DNA of 41,017 bases from a virus: positions 1-41,017 of IMG/VR virus record IMGVR_UViG_3300032020_000022. One strand, 5' to 3'. The translations under genes and the position numbers were made by a program. Position 1 is the first letter of the stretch. Each line of letters starts with the position of its first letter. This document shows positions 38,743 through 41,017 of the stretch, piece by piece. Under the pieces are notes generated by a model. It saw only the letters and a list, made by a program, of their open reading frames with translations, did not search any database and was not told the DNA's origin.

Positions 38743-39153
38743 TTAAGGTCTAGTAATCTCTTTATTAAAGGCATCTACCGCAGCTACGACACCATCATTT
38801 AACTTGGTAGCTTTCCTATTAACCTCATCTACTCGTTGCCATATTAGTGCCAGTTCACCCTTAATCCATAGACGCAAGTTGTCTATGGCATCAGATACTT
38901 CACCAATAGACTTGGTTAACTCTGCTCTTTTGGCTTCAACCTCTTTAGCCATTCCAGCTATCTTGGCATCAGCCACCCTAGCAGCTTCACCAGCCGCCTT
39001 CTCACCAGCTAACCTTGCTGCCATAGCCGCTTCTTTTGCCTCAGTTGTTGCCTCCTCTGCCTTTTGAGTTAGGTCTACCATCCAGTCCAGAATTGATGGC
39101 AAGGGCTGTGTCATTACCTGCTCTGACGCTCTCTTTTTCCGTTCCTCAACCAT
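38743..39153 (-). CDS. Alanine-rich coiled-coil protein, 136 aa
   Basis: Residues about 28-85 form a long Ala/Glu/Lys helix (EEATTEAKEAAMAARLAGEK), then LRLWIKGELALIWQRVDEVN, a second helix. Likely a coiled-coil oligomer. No catalytic motif. AAGGAGG upstream. The gene stops one base before the structured RNA begins, so the two share a transcript. Confidence 0.7.
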   Translation of the reverse strand: MVEERKKRASEQVMTQPLPSILDWMVDLTQKAEEATTEAKEAAMAARLAGEKAAGEAARVADAKIAGMAKEVEAKRAELTKSIGEVSDAIDNLRLWIKGELALIWQRVDEVNRKATKLNDGVVAAVDAFNKEITRP

Positions 39154-39164
39154 TTATATCCTCC

Positions 39165-39884
39165 TTATTTCTTGATATGGAACACACTGTCATCATCTTT
39201 GGTAACCATACCTGCCGCCTCTAGTGGTGGAATGAATGTTCCCTGGATAATACTGTTGACAAGGTTACTATCACCTTTAACTACTGGGTCCTGGAAAACA
39301 ATATTATTCCACTGTTGCTGGGTCTTACCATCCAATAGGTTGATGGCTTGTTGGATAGGTGTTATTGAGGTAATACCAACCGTAGCACCAGCCTTTCCCT
39401 TCTTTGGTGTAGAACCAGCACCTTCAACACTAATTACTTCCCAACAATCTCTTGGTGTTTCGGTGTTAGTATCCGCATTCCACATCATATGTCCTGGAGT
39501 TATTTGCCATTCCTGAACTTTACCAATTAGAAAGTCTTGGTTCTTTACCTGGCTCTGTGGTGCGTTCTCATCCAAACCAGCATTGATAACCTTGTCTATT
39601 GAGGCACCAAGAACACCCATAGCACTCTTAACCCTATTAGAATGTAGTAGGCTGACTTGGGCTATTGGGAATGGATAAGGTTCGCTGGACTCTATAACCT
39701 CAAGTTCAGAGAAGGTATAGACAACCTCTAATCTGGGTTGTGGCATCTTACCTCTCTTGACCATGCTACCTGTGATAGAATCCAATTTCCCTTTGAAATG
39801 CCTCAGTGGTGTTCCAAATCCTCCTGTCTCATAACCTCTGGTTCTAAGTTGGTCTATTACCTGTTGCTGTGTTAATTCACTCAA
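39165..39884 (-). CDS. Early-region protein, 239 aa, possible ssDNA-binding or recombination protein
   Basis: TTG start with AAAGGA upstream, overlapping the stop of the 52-aa gene (TTGA). N-terminal third has alternating strands (FKGKLDSITGSM, RLEVVYTFSELEVIES) that would suit an OB fold; the C-terminal 60 residues look like a small winged-helix (WNNIVFQDPVVKGDSNLVNSI). Position before the nuclease and ATPase genes is where phages often place an SSB. No diagnostic motif, so the assignment is tentative. Confidence 0.6.
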   Translation of the reverse strand: MSELTQQQVIDQLRTRGYETGGFGTPLRHFKGKLDSITGSMVKRGKMPQPRLEVVYTFSELEVIESSEPYPFPIAQVSLLHSNRVKSAMGVLGASIDKVINAGLDENAPQSQVKNQDFLIGKVQEWQITPGHMMWNADTNTETPRDCWEVISVEGAGSTPKKGKAGATVGITSITPIQQAINLLDGKTQQQWNNIVFQDPVVKGDSNLVNSIIQGTFIPPLEAAGMVTKDDDSVFHIKK

Positions 39885-40039
39885 TTTGTTTGTCCTTTCT
39901 CCTTTTTTGTTATTGCCTTTTTTATATCCAGATATGCTTTTACCACATCCTCTGGTGCATCCCCCAAATCACTTTCAACCCTAACAGATGGGACTATTCC
40001 ACCAAAATCATCAAAAACCTCATCAATTACTATCCTCAT
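39881..40039 (-). CDS. Hypothetical protein, 52 aa
   Basis: Begins MRIVIDEVFDDFGGIVPSV, acidic; ends with a Lys-rich tail. ATG 40039 has GAGGAGG upstream. It overlaps the RHH gene end by 17 bases and the 239-aa gene start by three to four. Might be the partner of the RHH protein, as in antitoxin-like pairs, but there is no toxin motif. Confidence 0.66.
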   Translation of the reverse strand: MRIVIDEVFDDFGGIVPSVRVESDLGDAPEDVVKAYLDIKKAITKKEKGQTN

Positions 40040-40181
40040 TCTTTTCCTCCTCTAACATTAAATATCTACTTAACACATCCTCAATTATCTCATTGGTTCT
40101 CCTTTCCTCCTTTATAGCTTGAATCCTAAGTGCTTTAACTAGGTCTGGTGGTAATCTAACCGTAAATGCTTTCCTGTCCAT
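40023..40181 (-). CDS. Ribbon-helix-helix (Arc/CopG-like) regulator, 52 aa
   Basis: Begins MDRKAFTVRLPPDLVKALRI, then EERRTNEIIEDVLSRYL: the strand (AFTVRLP) and two helices of an RHH DNA-binding dimer. First gene after the promoter at 40214-40242, so autoregulation and control of the replication operon are likely. AGAGGAA is placed before ATG 40181. Confidence 0.85.
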   Translation of the reverse strand: MDRKAFTVRLPPDLVKALRIQAIKEERRTNEIIEDVLSRYLMLEEEKNEDSN

Positions 40182-40285
40182 TCAATTCCTCTTTGATTAA
40201 GTGATACAATCTAATCATATCATATTAGCTACGCTTTGTCAAGCTCTGTGTGCTGTCTAGTGCATAGCTAGATAGCGACTGACAG
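40182..40285. other. Intergenic control region before the RHH gene
   Basis: Contains the leftward promoter 40214-40242. GCTGTC (40252-40257) and GACAGC (40281-40286) could form a stem around two CTAG words, next to the 108-aa gene's stop. No T-run, so not a clear terminator. Confidence 0.5.
40214..40242 (-). promoter_or_regulatory. Leftward promoter of the replication module
   Basis: Minus strand TTGACA (40242-40237), 17-base spacer, TATGAT (40219-40214). Predicted start near 40207, about 26 bases ahead of the RHH regulator's ATG, with a ribosome binding site in between. Confidence 0.75.
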
Positions 40286-40606
40286 CTACGAAGTGCTGAT
40301 AGGAGTGAATGGAACCAAGGGCTTGATAACCTTCTTAGCTGATGTAACCTCAATGAGGACAGCATAGACAGTATGGCAGTCAAGGCAAACATCAACCATC
40401 ACCCTATAGGCTGGAATTTCTGAACCTATAGGTATTTGGCTCCTTTTATCAATTATCACACCTTGCTTGAAATCCATACAACACGCAAATCCTTCCTGGG
40501 CTAATCCAGCCTCCTTCAGTTGTTTGCCTAATGATTCAAATAATCTCTCGGTTGAACCACATACAGGGCATTGGCTAACCTCCTTTTTGTATTTTTCCAC
40601 TAACAT
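40286..40606 (-). CDS. Zinc-finger protein, 106 aa
   Basis: ATG 40606 follows AAGGAGG at six bases; a TTG two codons earlier is less likely. CPVCGS (about 13-18) and CLDC (about 74-77) are two Cys pairs about 60 residues apart, enclosing ACC and a beta-rich stretch. A zinc ribbon with an inserted domain is plausible. Last gene before the next control region. Confidence 0.72.
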   Translation of the reverse strand: MLVEKYKKEVSQCPVCGSTERLFESLGKQLKEAGLAQEGFACCMDFKQGVIIDKRSQIPIGSEIPAYRVMVDVCLDCHTVYAVLIEVTSAKKVIKPLVPFTPISTS

Positions 40607-40775
40607 TTCCAACCTCCTTCACTATTTTGGCGATAGTTTCCCTGTAAGTTTTCCATGCTTCCTTTGCATTTGTTCCACGGATTTCTCTAGCCTTAGAAAT
40701 AGCCTCATCATAGGCTTCATTACCCTTCCTTAATGATGACCTAAGTGTTTCCTTAACTTCCTTTTTGGTTAACAT
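40575..40775 (-). CDS. Hypothetical helical protein, 66 aa
   Basis: Begins MLTKKEVKETLRSSLRKG and is almost entirely charged helix, ends SGKIQKGG. ATG 40775 has GGAGG upstream. It overlaps the zinc-finger gene by 32 bases and encodes that gene's ribosome binding site. No family recognised. Confidence 0.68.
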   Translation of the reverse strand: MLTKKEVKETLRSSLRKGNEAYDEAISKAREIRGTNAKEAWKTYRETIAKIVKEVGNVSGKIQKGG

Positions 40776-40793
40776 TATTCACCTCCATTGATT

Positions 40794-41017
40794 CTATTCA
40801 TCAACAAATCCCAGTGAGAATGGTGGCTTCCCCATAGAATAGAATTTAATATCTGCTTCCCTTTGGGCTTGGGCTACCACAGCCAGTAAATAGAGAACAG
40901 TAGGATGCCACTCAACCTCTAAGATTTTCTCATATTCTGTTTTCAGGTTTTCCAGCTCCTCATCACTCAATAATGGTGGCTTGGCTTGGGGGAGTTTGCG
41001 GTAGCCGAGTTCTGCCA
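40794..41017 (-). CDS. Small phage protein, C-terminal part; gene enters from across the contig junction
   Basis: Open frame from the right edge to TAG 40794 (74 codons plus two bases), reading AELGYRKLPQAKPPLLSDEE, then EWHPTVLYLLAVVAQAQREAD and FSLGFVDE. The first two bases, TG, complete a codon with the last base of the minus-strand frame at 1-106. The joined gene has 110 codons with stop. The LPxxKPPLLSDEE and AQREADIKFY stretches are typical of small phage proteins of unknown function. On its own a start codon cannot be seen inside the window. Confidence 0.78.
   Translation of the reverse strand, partial: AELGYRKLPQAKPPLLSDEELENLKTEYEKILEVEWHPTVLYLLAVVAQAQREADIKFYSMGKPPFSLGFVDE

Noticed and set aside
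38540-38746. 68-codon rightward frame over the structured interval
   Set aside because: Runs against the operon, has no ribosome binding site, and its sequence is explained by the nested RNA stems.
40252-40286. GCTGTC/GACAGC stem as a terminator after the 108-aa-region gene
   Set aside because: Long irregular loop and no T-run on the transcript strand; only noted as possible structure.

Overview
The window looks like a whole genome of a tailed double-stranded DNA bacteriophage, AT-leaning, with dense, mostly overlapping genes and strong GGAGG-type ribosome binding sites. Its two ends join in frame: the minus-strand reading frame leaving the left edge (1-106) continues into the one entering at the right edge (40794-41017), giving one 109-codon gene with its own ribosome binding site and stop. 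The 41,017-base contig is therefore probably circular or circularly permuted. The host cannot be fixed from sequence. LexA-like GAAC-N4-GTTC palindromes and the promoter style would suit a Gram-positive or Chloroflexota-like host, but that is only an inference.

Layout. Two arms diverge from 6831-6978 and converge on a bidirectional terminator at 31306-31337. The leftward (early) arm runs from 6830 to 1, across the junction, and from 41017 down to 31341. Its first part (6830 to 1, and 41017 to 40286) holds many tiny genes: Cys-pair (zinc-ribbon-like) proteins, single-span membrane peptides of 26-33 residues, a YopX protein and a RepA/RadA-like P-loop ATPase. After a new promoter at 40214-40242 come a ribbon-helix-helix regulator, a structured RNA (38400-38742), a Cas4-like PD-(D/E)XK nuclease split in two by an HNH endonuclease gene, a Sak4-like ATPase, an ERCC4-type nuclease, a DNA methyltransferase, a dCMP deaminase and a family A DNA polymerase (Leu at position 762). 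This is the replication and recombination module.

The rightward (late) arm, 6979-31242, begins with a possible small terminase subunit and small membrane or basic proteins. It continues with virion surface proteins (one with twelve 19-21 residue GxITPxG repeats), large terminase, portal, and a 2124-residue internal-type protein carrying two tandem ADP-ribosyltransferase-like domains. A second copy of the late promoter (22361-22390) drives scaffold, major capsid protein, cement-type protein, a LAGLIDADG endonuclease, tail or fibre protein and an adaptor-like protein. No tape measure, sheath or tail-tube gene is recognisable, so a short-tailed (podovirus-like) particle is likely. No integrase or endolysin was recognised.

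Inside the early arm, 4340-5765 is an anomalous island: a lone rightward gene (4775-5350) with its own consensus promoter and terminator, flanked by five perfect palindromic operators and three iteron-like repeats. The most notable features are the tandem ART domains, the split nuclease, the structured RNA, the palindrome cluster and the circular junction.
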